Origin: Nostoc cf. commune SO-36
Lineage (GTDB): Bacteria; Cyanobacteriota; Cyanobacteriia; Cyanobacteriales; Nostocaceae
Reading direction: 5' to 3'
DNA: 64,000 bases
Assembly (NCBI RefSeq): GCF_023734775.1
Contig: NZ_AP025732.1
Span: 930,001-994,000, forward strand
The notes under the pieces: model-generated
Told to the model about the DNA's origin: nothing
What the model saw: the letters and a program-made list of their open reading frames with translations, nothing else
The model's database searches: none
Translations under genes and position numbers: made by a program
In this document: positions 48,397 through 59,989 of the stretch, piece by piece
Layout: the number at the start of each line of letters is the position of its first letter
Position numbering within the stretch: the first letter of the stretch is position 1

Positions 48397-48587
48397 AACT
48401 AAAAATAAAAGGGGAAGAGTGAGTCTATCTACGCACACTAATATCAATATTTAAAGTGGTATATATAGTAGTTAGTAATATACAATTCGATAGTTGTCTA
48501 TATCCTCACAGTCAATATCTCATACATATTTTGAATCTAGTGTCAGGAAAATATATTTAATTAAACTTCGCATTTATAAAATATACG

Positions 48588-49412
48588 ATGGTTAAATTGC
48601 AATTACATTTTAATGGCTCTTTTTCCTTTAAAAAAGACGAAATCAATAGACTGCTTCATACTGCTGCCCAAGAAAAAGGCTTAAATGATAGCTTGCCTAA
48701 TTTGATGGAGAAAACAAGTTTAGGTAATGGCAAAGTAGGACGAGTAAAAAGTTGGGCGGTACGTGCAGGGTTAATTAAGAATAATCGCCCCAGTCGGGAA
48801 GGGGAAATTGTCTTGCGACTAGACTCAGGCTTAGAGTCAAATATTACAGACTGGTTGATGCATTTTTATTTAAGTTTTGGTGATAAAGGACTACAACAAA
48901 CACCAGAAAATCCTGTTGATTGGGGTGGATGGTCTTACTTTATATATACGTTCTTGCCTCGCTATAGTAAATTTACTAGCGAGGAGTTATTGTATCATAT
49001 TGCTTCCGAGTTTGAAGAAGAAAGCAAAGTGATTGCTGACAGAATAAAATTTATCTTGCGGACATACACTGAGTTTCAAGCTTTAGCATCCTGCAAGTTT
49101 ATCACTCAACAAGAAGATAAATATGTTGCTGGAAATGCCCACTTACCTAACTCTTACTTAGTGGGATATTTCCTAGCCAAGCTGTGGGAACGTGACTTTA
49201 AAGGCGAAGGTTCTGTTCTTACCGAGTCCATCTTGAACCAGAAAATGGGAATTGCTGCTGTACTGGGAATCAAAGCAGACGCACTACAGGAACAGCTAAA
49301 TGCACTAGAAGCTTATGGCATCATCGAACAGCGACGGGCAGTACCTCCTTTCCAAGTGATTCCGCGCTGGGATGAACCTTTGGCACTGCTGGAAAAAGCC
49401 TATGACGGATAA
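48588..49412 (+). CDS. DUF4007-like protein, first gene of the BREX/Pbe-like operon
   Basis: The 274-residue soluble protein has an N-terminal helix-turn-helix-like part (TSLGNGKVGRVKSWAVRAGLI at ~42-62) typical of DUF4007. A mixed helical body and a C-terminal winged-helix-like part (LGIKADALQEQLNALEAYGII) follow. DUF4007 proteins occur beside phosphorothioation and PAPS-reductase genes; the role may be DNA recognition. The gene overlaps the next start by 11 bp, so the rightward genes form one operon. Confidence 0.7.
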   Translation: MVKLQLHFNGSFSFKKDEINRLLHTAAQEKGLNDSLPNLMEKTSLGNGKVGRVKSWAVRAGLIKNNRPSREGEIVLRLDSGLESNITDWLMHFYLSFGDKGLQQTPENPVDWGGWSYFIYTFLPRYSKFTSEELLYHIASEFEEESKVIADRIKFILRTYTEFQALASCKFITQQEDKYVAGNAHLPNSYLVGYFLAKLWERDFKGEGSVLTESILNQKMGIAAVLGIKADALQEQLNALEAYGIIEQRRAVPPFQVIPRWDEPLALLEKAYDG

Positions 49413-49842
49413 AGCTGATTTCCTGCTGCGAGATGCCAGACCGGATGACAGAATTCACTTGCTACTGTGGGATACACCTGATGAAAGCGAACTAGTACGT
49501 ATCGCTTTTGACAATAATGCTGAACGGGTCAACTACCGAAAAAATTTGCTACAAAGGATTCATCCGGGAGAAAACTTTCTCACGCTTCATCATAATTTGG
49601 ATCTGGAATTGGATGCGATCAAGTCAATGTGTTCTGGGGTTAATAAGCAGATTGTTTTACTGGAAGGGTTAGATTGTCTGATTACTTATCTACAGGTGAC
49701 ATCTGGCAGTCACATTACCCTTTTCTGGAAGCAACTGGAAGAAACTCGCAAGTTAGAAAAACTTTTGTGGATATTGCTACCCCAGCAACTAGCACCCAAA
49801 AATTGGTCGTCAGAGCGAATTAAGCGTATTCCTTCAGGATAA
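49402..49842 (+). CDS. Unknown 146-residue protein in the defence operon (BrxB-like position)
   Basis: Translation starts at the ATG overlapping the DUF4007-like stop. The protein shows an alternating strand/helix pattern with NKQIVLLEGLDCLITYL and a second strand KLEKLLWILLP. That resembles the P-loop-free Rossmann core of small BREX accessory proteins (BrxB/DUF1788) without clear sequence identity. It is sandwiched between the DUF4007-like gene and the large ATPase, so a partner role in the ATPase complex is likely. No named family is recognised. Confidence 0.6.
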   Translation: MTDKADFLLRDARPDDRIHLLLWDTPDESELVRIAFDNNAERVNYRKNLLQRIHPGENFLTLHHNLDLELDAIKSMCSGVNKQIVLLEGLDCLITYLQVTSGSHITLFWKQLEETRKLEKLLWILLPQQLAPKNWSSERIKRIPSG

Positions 49843-49874
49843 TTATCACTTTGCATCTGCTATTTTAATTGATT

Positions 49875-52800
49875 ATGCTCCTCAACCAACTTGTTGAAAT
49901 CAACGAAAAGGGTAGTATTGCCAGTTCTGTAAACTTTGGGATGTTGGATGATTTAGAGAAGAATTTGCCTCTGTGTGAGAGTTTTATCTTTAATTACGAC
50001 TCAACAAAACCTGAATTATCGACGGTTGGTATTTTGGATGCGGTGCGCCGTAGTTATCATAGTCCAAATCAGCCGAATATCCATTTGATGATTCAACAAT
50101 ATGGTAAGGGTAAATCTCATTTTGCGATCGCAGTAGCCAATTTTTTCAAAAAACCCTTCCACAGTCAGGAAGTGCAAGGGATTTTGTCACAAGTAGAAAA
50201 AGCGACATCTGCCAAAAATCAGGCTATTTCTGAAGGATTGAAGCTTTTTAAACAAAATCAACGCCACCAACATTTAGTTATCTGTCTTAGTGGTGATATC
50301 GGCGGTGACATTAGAAAACAATTTCTACAACAACTCGTTAAAAGTCTAGAAGCAGCAGGTATTCAAGATTCTTTAGCACACCATATATGCAGCGAACCCT
50401 TACGCTATTTGGAAACTTTGAATCCAGAGAATAGAGCAAAGGCAGAGAAATATTTACAAAGTAATGGTAATCCTGATGGTGATTTAAATTCTCTCATTCG
50501 CTTACTCAGAGAAAATAACTCTGGTGTAATATCTACTGTTAAAAAAATTGCTTTTCAAATCACGGGATTTACTCCTGATTTTACTGCTGATATAAATATT
50601 CAAGCAATTTTAGAAGACCTGATAAAAAATCATTGCATTGGTGAAAATGCTCACTTCCAAGGGATTTTAATTTTATTTGATGAGCTAAACCAATATCTAA
50701 AAGCTTGGGCAGCAGATGATATTGGTGCTGGAGGTGCTGCACTGCAAAATATTACCAACATTTGTGAAAACTACAAAGGCAAAATCGCTCTTTTAAGTTT
50801 CACCCAAATTCATCCCGCCCAAGGAGTTGGGATTTCTGCCAATGTAATACCAGAATACCAAAAAATTGCAACTCGCCTTGCACCAAAAGATGGGACTACT
50901 TACAACCCTGCTTCTAGCTTAGAACTGGTTATAGAGAATTTATTGTTGGTAAAAAATGCATCTACTTGGCAAACATTTCGTTCACAATGGCACAACACTC
51001 TGAGGAGAGAAGCTGAAACAGCTTTCGAGCGAAGAATTAAAATTTATAAAAATAAAGGCTGGTCTTTTGAAGAATTTTATACCCACTTATCCGAGGGTTG
51101 TTTTCCCCTCCATCCTCTGACGGCTTATCTGCTGTGCAACCTTGATTTTACCCAAGATAGAACTGCTATCCAGTTTATAAAAGGTGATGTGAAAAGGTTT
51201 ATTGCAACTCAACCTGTGGAAAATGCTGGCAAAGTCAATTATATCTATCCTATTGCTTTAGTCGATACCTTTCTTGAAAACTTTTCTAACTACCCCGTTT
51301 ATAACCACTACAAAAAAGCTGTGGATTTAGTGGCAGGTGCCGAGACTGACGATGAATTAGTTGTTCTCAAAGCCTTGTTTTTATATGAAGCTAGTGGCGA
51401 GAACCTGACCAAACCAGACCGAGAAGAACATCAAGATATTTTGGTAAGTTTGACAGGTTTATCTAAGTCTCGACTCCAGGCAGGACTAGATAAACTTGAA
51501 AAGGAAAGAGATTTAATTTACCACCGACCAGAAATAAAACTTTATCGTTTCTGGGAAGGAATTAATCCTAAAAGTATTCAACAAGAAATTGAAGAAAAAA
51601 TCAAATTAAAGCCAACATCAATTAACGAAGTTGTTGCTTATTGTGGAGAAAAAAATATTCTTAAAAAATATCCTTATAATACCACAGTTATTGCAACAAG
51701 ATTTGTGAAAGATAACAAATTAGTGAGTGAAGATTGGCAATTTGAACGTAAAATATATAGTATTGATAAATTCCTTAAAGCCTTAGAGAACAATCGTACT
51801 CTAAACGATACTAAAGAAAAGGGAATTTTCGCGTATGTAATCGCCGAAACTCAAGAAGAGTTACAAGAATTACGGAATAATATAGCTAATTACTTGTCTG
51901 AATCGCTAATTAATAATCGAATTGCGGTTGCTATTCCTACAGAAGAAACCGGAAATTTATCTCGTGTAATTCTCAAGATAAAAGCTCTTGAAGAAACTAA
52001 CCCTACTTCTCAAAAATTGTTAGGCAAAGCTTATCAAGAACAGCTTCAACGTTGGCAGGAAGAGGCAAGCACGCGGTTAACGCGGTTATTAAATAATTGC
52101 ACTTATTATTGTGTGGGAATCGAGAAAATTCCACCAACAGAACAACACAAAACAGAACGGGTAATCAGCGTACTTCTACAAAATTTATATCCCTTCGTCC
52201 CGCCCGTGGATGAAATTGATAAAATGCGTTCAGACCATCAGACAGGTAAAAAAATTGTCGGCTGGACTGCAAAACAAATCTTCATAGAAGATAATATCAC
52301 TCAACAAACACTTCAAGACCAGTCTTATAGGACTGTTCTTGACCAGATTTTTGTCAAGTTATGGGGTCTATTTAAGAAAACCTCTGATAAGTATATCGTT
52401 CAAGAACCAACTCATGAAAAAATCCGCGCTGCTTGGCATAAAATTTCTGAAATAACTGATTTAGAAGGATTACCGCAAAAGATTTTTGGTCTAGAAACAA
52501 TTTGGCAAGTACTTTCCGCGCCACCGTTTGGTTATAGCGAGTATAACTTTACCATGTTGCTAGCAGGATGGTTGGCAATCCACCGCAAAGAAGTTTGTTT
52601 GCGAGGACGCGTCAAACTTACTACTAAAAAGGGAGAGTTTGTTCCTTCACAAGATAAGTCTGTGCAAGACTGGGGTAATTACTGATATTCTCCAAAACCC
52701 CACCGCATTTGTTAACGACTGGATTGTTAAACAAAAGTCCAAACTAATTCGTCGCCAACAAGCAGAAATGCCGATTTCGGTATCACGAATAAATTATTAC

Positions 52801-54192
52801 GATGAGGCGCAGGAGTATTTAGAGGCAGTTGTTGCTTTTTTGGAATCTAATGAACCGGATGGGTTAGAAAAAGAAGAATTAACTAAGAATAGAAAGCAGA
52901 TGAGTGCTGCGGTTGCTGAAATTGACAAGTGGTTCCAACCAGTCCAAGCTGTGGAAAATTTACCTCATGATGCACAATTGGCAGCACTGTTACCACTTTA
53001 CCCGCAACTGTTGAAGCGATCGCCAAACAACTCAATTTTACCAACAGAACAACAACGCGATCGCTTCTCTCAAGCATTTCAAACTGTAAGTAATAAAATT
53101 GACCAACTTGTAGCAGCAAAAAGCAAGGGTGCTGAGTCACTATCTACCGAACAAGCTTGCAATAATTATAAAATTGAGATTCAAGGAATTATTGACCAGA
53201 TTACCCAAATTGCAGACTTGCCTCCCCACTTAATTGAGAGTTTGCAAAATGCCCTGCGTACCAGCAATATCAGATTAACAGACATTAGGCAGAAGGCAGA
53301 AGAAGGGCAAAAGCAAGCTGAAGATACACAAATTATGCAGAATATTCGTAATTCTGCAACAAAAATCAAAACTATTCATCTTTCTCAAGCAGCACTTCAA
53401 GAAATTGAAAATTTACAATCTTGCTTCAATTATGCTGATAAATTTCAGGGTGAACTTGCTGAGATTGTACAGTCAATTCAAAACAAAATCACTAGCGATC
53501 GTTCTAGTCTGGCGAATCTCCGCACTCAACTACAGTCAGTAATAAATCTCACAGAATTAGATGTTATTAATACACAATATGCCAAGCTTGATGTTGTATT
53601 TCAAGATTCGGCTGATTACGAAAATTACCAAGAATTACAACCACAAATTCAGAGTTTAAAGCACGATCTAGAGCAAATACAAAGTCTAGAAATTCGCTAT
53701 CAACAAAGTGATTCTATTGCCAGTTTTAATGATGTTTTGGCAATAATTGCTAGTCAGGTGTTGAATATCCATAATACTGACCGCTTTCAAGAGAGGATTT
53801 CTCTGTTAGAAGTAAATGTTAGGAATAAAATACAGGAATATGAACAAAAACAATCACAAATTCTCCAACAAAAACAAGCTGCTGCCCAGCAATGGGTAAA
53901 AGATTTAGAAACCAGTTGTACTCAAATAAACCAATCGGTTGATGATGCGGAGAAACTAGAAATAGCAAACAATCTACTTGAGCAAATTCAAGCTGAAAAA
54001 TCTGATTATATTAACTTAATTAGTGTTACAGAAACTCAGTTACTAGAGAATATAGAACGTCAATGCGTTGAGGAACAGAAGAAAGATATAACCAATCAAA
54101 TTTTCGTACTGTTACGGCAACTTCCCCGTTTAGGGCAACAAAATGTATACGAGAGGTTAGGGCAAATTCTCTCAGAAAAGACGGATGAGTGA
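49875..54192 (+). pseudogene. brxC: BrxC/PglY-like P-loop ATPase, one frameshift
   Basis: If joined this is a ~1440-residue ATPase. The N-terminal part holds Walker A QQYGKGKSHFA (~74-84) and Walker B ILILFDELNQYL (~258). A large helical middle and a coiled-coil-rich C-terminal third follow (from about ILQNPTAFVNDWIVKQK). The frame breaks at the GGGG of 52672-52675; deleting one G gives a smooth DWVITDIL join. The N-terminal 937 residues alone would keep the ATPase domain. Homologues (BrxC, PglY) are essential motor-like components of BREX systems. It overlaps pglZ by 8 bp. Confidence 0.8.
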
Positions 54193-56391
54193 TCAACATA
54201 TCATATTAGACCCTACTGGATTATACGATATTCCCTCCGGCTATATCCGAATTACAACAGAGGTGGAATGGATACAGTTCTTTGGTTGTCAGTGCCAATC
54301 CTTGCTGGGTAAGAGGTGAGCGATTATGCAAATGGGCAGAAACTTGGCTGCGATCGTGGAATAGAACTGAGTAAATCACGGAGATTAAGCAGCATCCCCG
54401 CTACATACTAGGGCAATTGTTTGCTAATGTACCCTTACCAGATGATTGGACTGACGAGCAACTACTGATTCTGACTACCAAGTTAGATTTTTATCCCCAA
54501 GACAACCCCATTGCCCACTTTTTGGCAGACAATATCACCAACAGTAATGGACAGATATGGTTTGCCCAAGCCTCGATTTCAAATCTCGCCACTTGGTTGT
54601 CAACTCCAATTCCAGAAGAGTACAAACTCCTAGAGCAAGTTTGGCAGCAACGTTTCAAGGAACATAAGTTAGCAAACTATTACCAGACTGAAGATAAATT
54701 ATTGTTCCTGCGTCGCTGGTTAGGCATAGCAGAACCAGTCTTCAATGACATCGGCAAGTATCCCTTGCCAGTTCCCGACTTCCTCAGACAAGAGTTTGAC
54801 ACCTATTGGGAACAACTCATCTCTCGCACCGAAGGTAAAGTTCTGGATACCCTAATGCCTGCGAACCAAGTAGGTATGGAGCGAATTGCAAATTGTGCTT
54901 ACAAGGTTCTTGGCAATCGGCCTAACTGGATTAATCAAGCCAGGGAAGCCAAAGTTACCCCTTATCTTAGTTATCAGCAGAAGCAAGAATTAAATCTTAA
55001 TCAACATCCCCCCCAACCCCTGGCTTTAGATGCTACTCCTGGGCAAGCTTTAGCTTGGGCAACAAAAAATTACCTGCCCTTCCGTCGCTGGGAAGTTATT
55101 AAGCAATCTGCCGTTGCAACAAAAATTAGTGATAGTTGGCGGATAGCTTTGTTGAGTGGATGCTCCAGCACTACCCCCAAATGCAGGTAGACTCAGTAGA
55201 AAATTCCTACCTCAACTACAGCTTTGCATCAAAAGTACAAAATCTTTGCCAAGAAAGTCCTGTTTTTTGGGTTGTGGTCGATGGCTTAGGATGGTTAGAT
55301 CATCTAGAACTTTTGGCTTTACTCACGAATAATTACAAACTAGCTGTAGAAACTGCCATTGAGCCTCGGTTTAGTATTCTGCCCACTAAAACAGAGTATG
55401 CCAAATGGAGCCTATATGCTCAATTGTTGCCGATGATTCTGCTTGGGTTGCGGATGCTGGCAAAGCTTTTGTGAAAATGGGTATGGGCAAACGTTATACA
55501 GATAGACAAGTTGACAGACTTTACAGCGCTTTGAGAAAAAAGACTTCTAAGTTGTATTGTTGGGATACAGATATATTCGATAGTCTTTATCACACTCAAA
55601 AAGATTGGCAAAGCCTTTACGAACTTGACCGTCCCCACACTCTAGAAGGCATTGCCAAGAAAATTGATTACTGTTTGCAACAATACCCCGATCCAGAAGC
55701 GCTGAGAATCGTGATTGCTAGCGATCATGGTCAAATGATGGGTACTTCCGAAAAAATCACCCACTGCCCCCCAGAACTGGAACCAAAGGGGAGAATGGCG
55801 ATCGGTAAAACAGATGATACCAGGTTTGTGGTTTTGGAAGGCAATCGCTACGGTCTTCCTCACGATATTAGTATTGTTAAAGGCTCCGCCAGCTTAGGTT
55901 CTTTTAGCTACACTAGCAATAAAAAAATTATCGGTTCTCACGGTGGGCTATTTCCCGAAGAAGTTGTGGTCGGCGTATCTGTTCTGCGAAAATCGATCCA
56001 ACGTCTTCCTGTACTGCTTTTTTGCTTGAGTGAAGGCAAACCCAGACAGGCAGGAAAACTAGAAATTACTATTGAGAATCCTAACTCAGTGCCGCTAACA
56101 GACCTTTGCCTATATATTCACGAACTACCTGATTTTCAGCAGGGAAAACTATTAAAACAGGAAATTCCTGCTAATCAGCGCTTCAGTTTTCAGATAATAA
56201 TTCCCGAAGTACCCCCATTGCCCCCAAATTATCCGGGAAATAACTTATCTTTAACTGGCAATTTAACTTTTAGGTTTGCCTATGCTGAAATTGAAAGCAC
56301 TGCTCTCACTCCTGACTCAAAAATTATTATTAACCAAATATATAGTAGTGGATTTGATATAGATGAATTCTTGGGAAGCAACAACCTATAA
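54185..56391 (+). pseudogene. pglZ: PglZ-like protein, three frameshifts and an in-frame stop
   Basis: PglZ proteins carry an alkaline-phosphatase-superfamily domain central to BREX and related systems. Here the pieces are MSDQHIILDPTGLYDI... (54185 on), LFANVPLPDDWTDEQ... (54417 on), WVVVDGLGWLDHLELL (~55262) and IASDHGQMMGTSEK (~55720). Breaks: a shift between 54240 and 54290, TAA at 54372-54374, a missing T at 55136 and a missing base at 55432. The metal-binding DG and DHG motifs survive. The C-terminus ends in an Ig-like beta domain. The stop overlaps the brxL start by 29 bp. Confidence 0.8.
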
Positions 56392-57922
56392 TAACGATTT
56401 GGTTCGTGAGGTTTTCGGAAATCTCTGTATTGATAAAACTAGACTCCCATCTAGTGGACTCAGTTCTATTGGCGTGCCTAGTTTTGTGGCTGAATGGTTA
56501 TTAGATAAAATAGTGCCCGGTTCAGGAACACTTACATCAATAGAATTAGAGAAAATCGATAGTTTTATTAAAAAAGCCTTTCCCCGGAAAGATGACCGGA
56601 ATGAAATTATTTTTGACCTTACTCAAGGGGAAATCCGAAAACTCATTGCTTTAATGCAGGTACGCATTAAATTAGAACAGGGAGGAAAAGTAATTCCTGA
56701 ACCATTGGCACAAATTCCGGTATTAAATTTGACTGAATGTAGCATTGCGACTGATATTGTCGAACGTTATAAAATACTGCTACGCCAAGGAATATGGGGC
56801 AAAATTACTCTAGCTATGCTTCCCGATGGCAAAGTTGAAGTGATGGATTTTGAACCATTTCAATGTTCACAAGTTGATTTACAAGGCTATGCGGAATGTC
56901 GGGAAAAATTTAATACACAACAATGGCGGGATTTAATATTTTGCTCAATGGGTTTTAACCCCCAGCATCCCAGTTATCAGCAGGAAGCTAAAACATGGAT
57001 ATTGGCTAGGTTATTACCATTAGTGGAAGCTAATTATCATGTCATAGAATTAGCTCCTAAAGGTACTGGAAAAAGCTTCTTTTTTGAAAATATCAGTAGT
57101 AAAGTTACTTTAATTAGTGGTGGTAAAGTTACTCCTGCCCAATTGTTTATCAACGGCAGAACTAAAGAAGTTGGGTTACTCGGTCGTCATGAAGTTGTGG
57201 TTTTAGATGAAGTTCAAAGTTTAACCTTCGATAATCCTGAAGAGATGATTGGCCCACTGAAAAATTATCTGGCTAGTGGTCGTTATAATCGTTCTGGTTT
57301 TGCAGATATTTCTAGTGACTGTGGGTTAGTGATGCTAGCTACAGCGCTTCCCGCTATTATGCAATACAGTTTTTCTTATTGCCTCTCTCCTAACATAGCT
57401 TTTAGCTTTGAGGATGTACCTCATAGCTGCCGGAAGTGCTGTAATATTGAATTAGACGATCAATTAGAACCACGCAATGAAGATAATTTAATTGCTAACC
57501 TCCCCAAGTTTTTTGCCGAAACTGCATTATTAGACCGATTATCTGGTATTATTCCCGGCTGGAAAATTCCCAAGTTTCAAAAAGAAATGATAGCTTCTCA
57601 AGTTGGTTTGAAAATGGATTTTTTTGGTGAAGTATTGCTATCTCTACGCCAAGACAATCGCTTCAGGTTCTACGTAGAACAGCATACTAAATTTGCCAAA
57701 AATGTAACTATTCGTGACCAAAATGCTATTCTCAAATCAGCATCAGGTTTTCTAAAAATTCTCTATCCTCATTTGGAATTAACATTAATGGACTACGAGC
57801 GTGATTGCCTGGAACCCGCTTGTAAACTACGCCAAGCAATCCGAAATTCGCTATATTATCTCGATGAGGAATTTAGACAGTTTTTGGTAGAGAAATTTAT
57901 GTGGAGACAAAGTAAGTACTAG
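56363..57922 (+). CDS. brxL: BrxL-like AAA+/Lon-type protein with 34-residue in-frame insertion
   Basis: The 519-residue protein has Walker A ELAPKGTGKSFFFEN (~230-245) and Walker B VVVLDEVQSLTFDNPEEM (~275-292). The C-terminal region carries IPGWKIPKF and LDEEFRQFLVEKF. BrxL proteins are hexameric DNA-binding AAA+ factors, named Lon-like although protease activity is doubtful. Between VMLA and NIELDDQLEPRNED lie 34 extra residues encoded by a MITE-like insertion at 57342-57441, in the sensor-1 region. Function is therefore doubtful. It ends 2 bp from dndD in convergent orientation. Confidence 0.85.
   Translation: MNSWEATTYNNDLVREVFGNLCIDKTRLPSSGLSSIGVPSFVAEWLLDKIVPGSGTLTSIELEKIDSFIKKAFPRKDDRNEIIFDLTQGEIRKLIALMQVRIKLEQGGKVIPEPLAQIPVLNLTECSIATDIVERYKILLRQGIWGKITLAMLPDGKVEVMDFEPFQCSQVDLQGYAECREKFNTQQWRDLIFCSMGFNPQHPSYQQEAKTWILARLLPLVEANYHVIELAPKGTGKSFFFENISSKVTLISGGKVTPAQLFINGRTKEVGLLGRHEVVVLDEVQSLTFDNPEEMIGPLKNYLASGRYNRSGFADISSDCGLVMLATALPAIMQYSFSYCLSPNIAFSFEDVPHSCRKCCNIELDDQLEPRNEDNLIANLPKFFAETALLDRLSGIIPGWKIPKFQKEMIASQVGLKMDFFGEVLLSLRQDNRFRFYVEQHTKFAKNVTIRDQNAILKSASGFLKILYPHLELTLMDYERDCLEPACKLRQAIRNSLYYLDEEFRQFLVEKFMWRQSKY
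57342..57441. mobile_element. MITE inserted in frame inside brxL
   Basis: The element is 100 bp and is flanked by TA on both sides (57340-57341 and 57442-57443). Its ends CAGCGCTTCCCGC and GCCGGAAGTGCTG are imperfect terminal inverted repeats. Removing the element plus one TA restores the uninterrupted codon run CTAGCTAATATT. The 102-bp net insertion is divisible by three and has no stop in the brxL frame. The TA target and the size suggest an IS630/Tc1-type MITE. Confidence 0.85.
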
Positions 57923-57924
57923 AA

Positions 57925-59912
57925 TCACCAAAAATATTGATTTTCTACTACTGTTGTTTGGCGGGTGGAGGAGTCGTATTTGAGGAGATATTCGCGGGCG
58001 ATCGCTTCGTTTTCTCGCAGTGTTTCGACTTCTTTCTTCCCAATCTCAGTATCAGTAGATAGCAAAATTACTTGATGGCTAGCAGATGGAAAGTAACGTT
58101 CAACTAAATTGTTGCGGTGTGAGGAGTCGAGTCTACCTAGCGGCGTATCGATGGCTACTGGTAAGCGGTGTCCAGAGACTTTTGCTAAACCCCAGAGGAA
58201 TGCGATCGCAAGTAGTTGTTTTTCGCCAGCAGAAAGGCGATGTTTTGGGACTGGTTTACCATTTAAATCGTAAAGCAAAAGGCTGAAAGTCTTAGTATCA
58301 ATAGTTATCCGATGCACTAAATCTGATTTATGCAGCAGATAAAGGAAGCAATTTTTTACTTCTTCCTCTAATTTATTGAGTTTTCGCAGAGTTAATTTTT
58401 CCCGAAAAGTCTTGAGTGTTTCTTGAACTTTTGCTGCTGAGGTAATAATATGTTCGCTATTTTTATGTTTAATATTTTCTACAGTATATTCACTTAATTC
58501 TCTCTTCGACTTAGCAATAATAGTTTCTAATTCAGCTAAACGGCGGCGGATTGTTTCATAATTTGCTTTAGCTTCAACAACTTGATTTTGTGCCGATTCT
58601 AGTGCTTGACGCAGCTTTGTATAATCTTCTGGTGCTGCTGCTGTTTGCACTTGTCTTTCTAGAGTCTGAATTTCTTCTTCTTTATTTTTGAGAATAGCTA
58701 ATTTTTCTTTTGCAGAAAGTTTAGAATTTTGTAAGTGATATATAATATTATCTAGTTGACTTAAGCTTTCATCATCAGCTAATAGCCAAGGTGCTTCTGT
58801 CTGGATAGTCTTTGCATATAAATTATCTACATCTTGGATTAAAAATGATTGGATTTTTTCAACTTCTATCGGAGAATTTCAACTTGATTTAGCCAAGTGA
58901 GTAAGCGCTGATCTCGTTCAAGTAACAAATCTTTAGAAATTTGTACCTGTTGATGGCGAAATTCCTTTTCACCTTGTGTTTGCACCTGATTAAGCAAATT
59001 GGGAATTAATGCCAGAGGTAAAACATCAGCCGCCAATTCACACATCGATTGACGTACTTGTTCAATTTCCGCAGTTTTTGTATCCTGTTGTAGTTCTAAT
59101 TGATTGCGTTCTGCTGCAATCTTCCCACCTTCAGAAATAAATTTATCAAAGGCTTCTTGCTGCTTTTGTTCTAACTCCTCTACCTGATTTTTAAGAGTTT
59201 CTACTTTCTCTTCTGTAGTTTGATAATCTTCTTGCTGTTGGGTTAGCCTAGTTTCAATTTCTTCTAGATTTGCTAAATCTTTACTATTACCAACTTCTTT
59301 AAGTTTACGGTTAACTAAGATATCTAAATCAACTGCTAAACGATCTGCTAATTCTAAACCTAAAAGTCCACGAATTGCATCTACTACAACTGGGGGTGGT
59401 GTTTCCTGTTCTGCAAGTTCTTTAACTTGTTCACCATCAAAGAGAAATAAGTTAGAAATACCTAATGGCAGGAGATTTTCAATATATTCATCCCAGATAT
59501 TAACTAAAGCATCAGGCCATGTATCACTATCGCCTAAAATACCTAATGTATCTTTACCGTCTTTGGGATTTTTTGTCCAACTACGCACAACACGATATTT
59601 TATTGGTTTATCATTTTCAATATGTTCAAAAAGTAATTCAATACGGGTATCTGCAACTGGATCTATTTTGTTGTTAACACATTGGTTGAGAAAATCGTTA
59701 TAACTTAAATTACCACGGGTAGAACATTGGGCACGAGCGCCATAAAGAGCGAGACGAATGGCATCCATGAGGGTAGTTTTTCCGCCGCCATTCATCCCAC
59801 CTAAGAGGATAATGGGGCGTGAGGTTTCCTCATCAATTTTTGGGTTAAGGTTGATTACTTGTTTTCCACTATAGGGACCAAAGTTTTGTAATACGAGTTC
59901 AAGAAATATCAT
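57925..59912 (-). pseudogene. dndD: DNA sulfur modification protein DndD, one frameshift
   Basis: DndD is the SMC/RecN-like ATPase of the DNA phosphorothioation complex. The N-terminal half has MIFLELVLQNFGPYSG and Walker A GGMNGGGKTTLMDAI (~39). Coiled coils follow, then the C-terminal half with the ABC signature RLSAGEKQLLAIAFLWG and Walker B LPVAIDTPLGRLDS. The two halves are in different frames: one base is missing near 58876, where ATTTCTCC would restore EISPIEVEKI. Joined length is about 662 residues, as expected. It lies downstream of a Uma2 gene and dndC. Confidence 0.88.
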
Positions 59913-59989
59913 TAGTTTTTAAAATTAACATGAGTTCGACAGCGATCGCAGAAGCAGAAACTTTGTGATAAAAGGAATTCAGATAATGG

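Noticed and set aside
48588..49412. DndF/G/H restriction subunit
   Set aside because: The motifs fit a DUF4007-like helix-turn-helix protein and not the DndF-H helicase/ATPase proteins.
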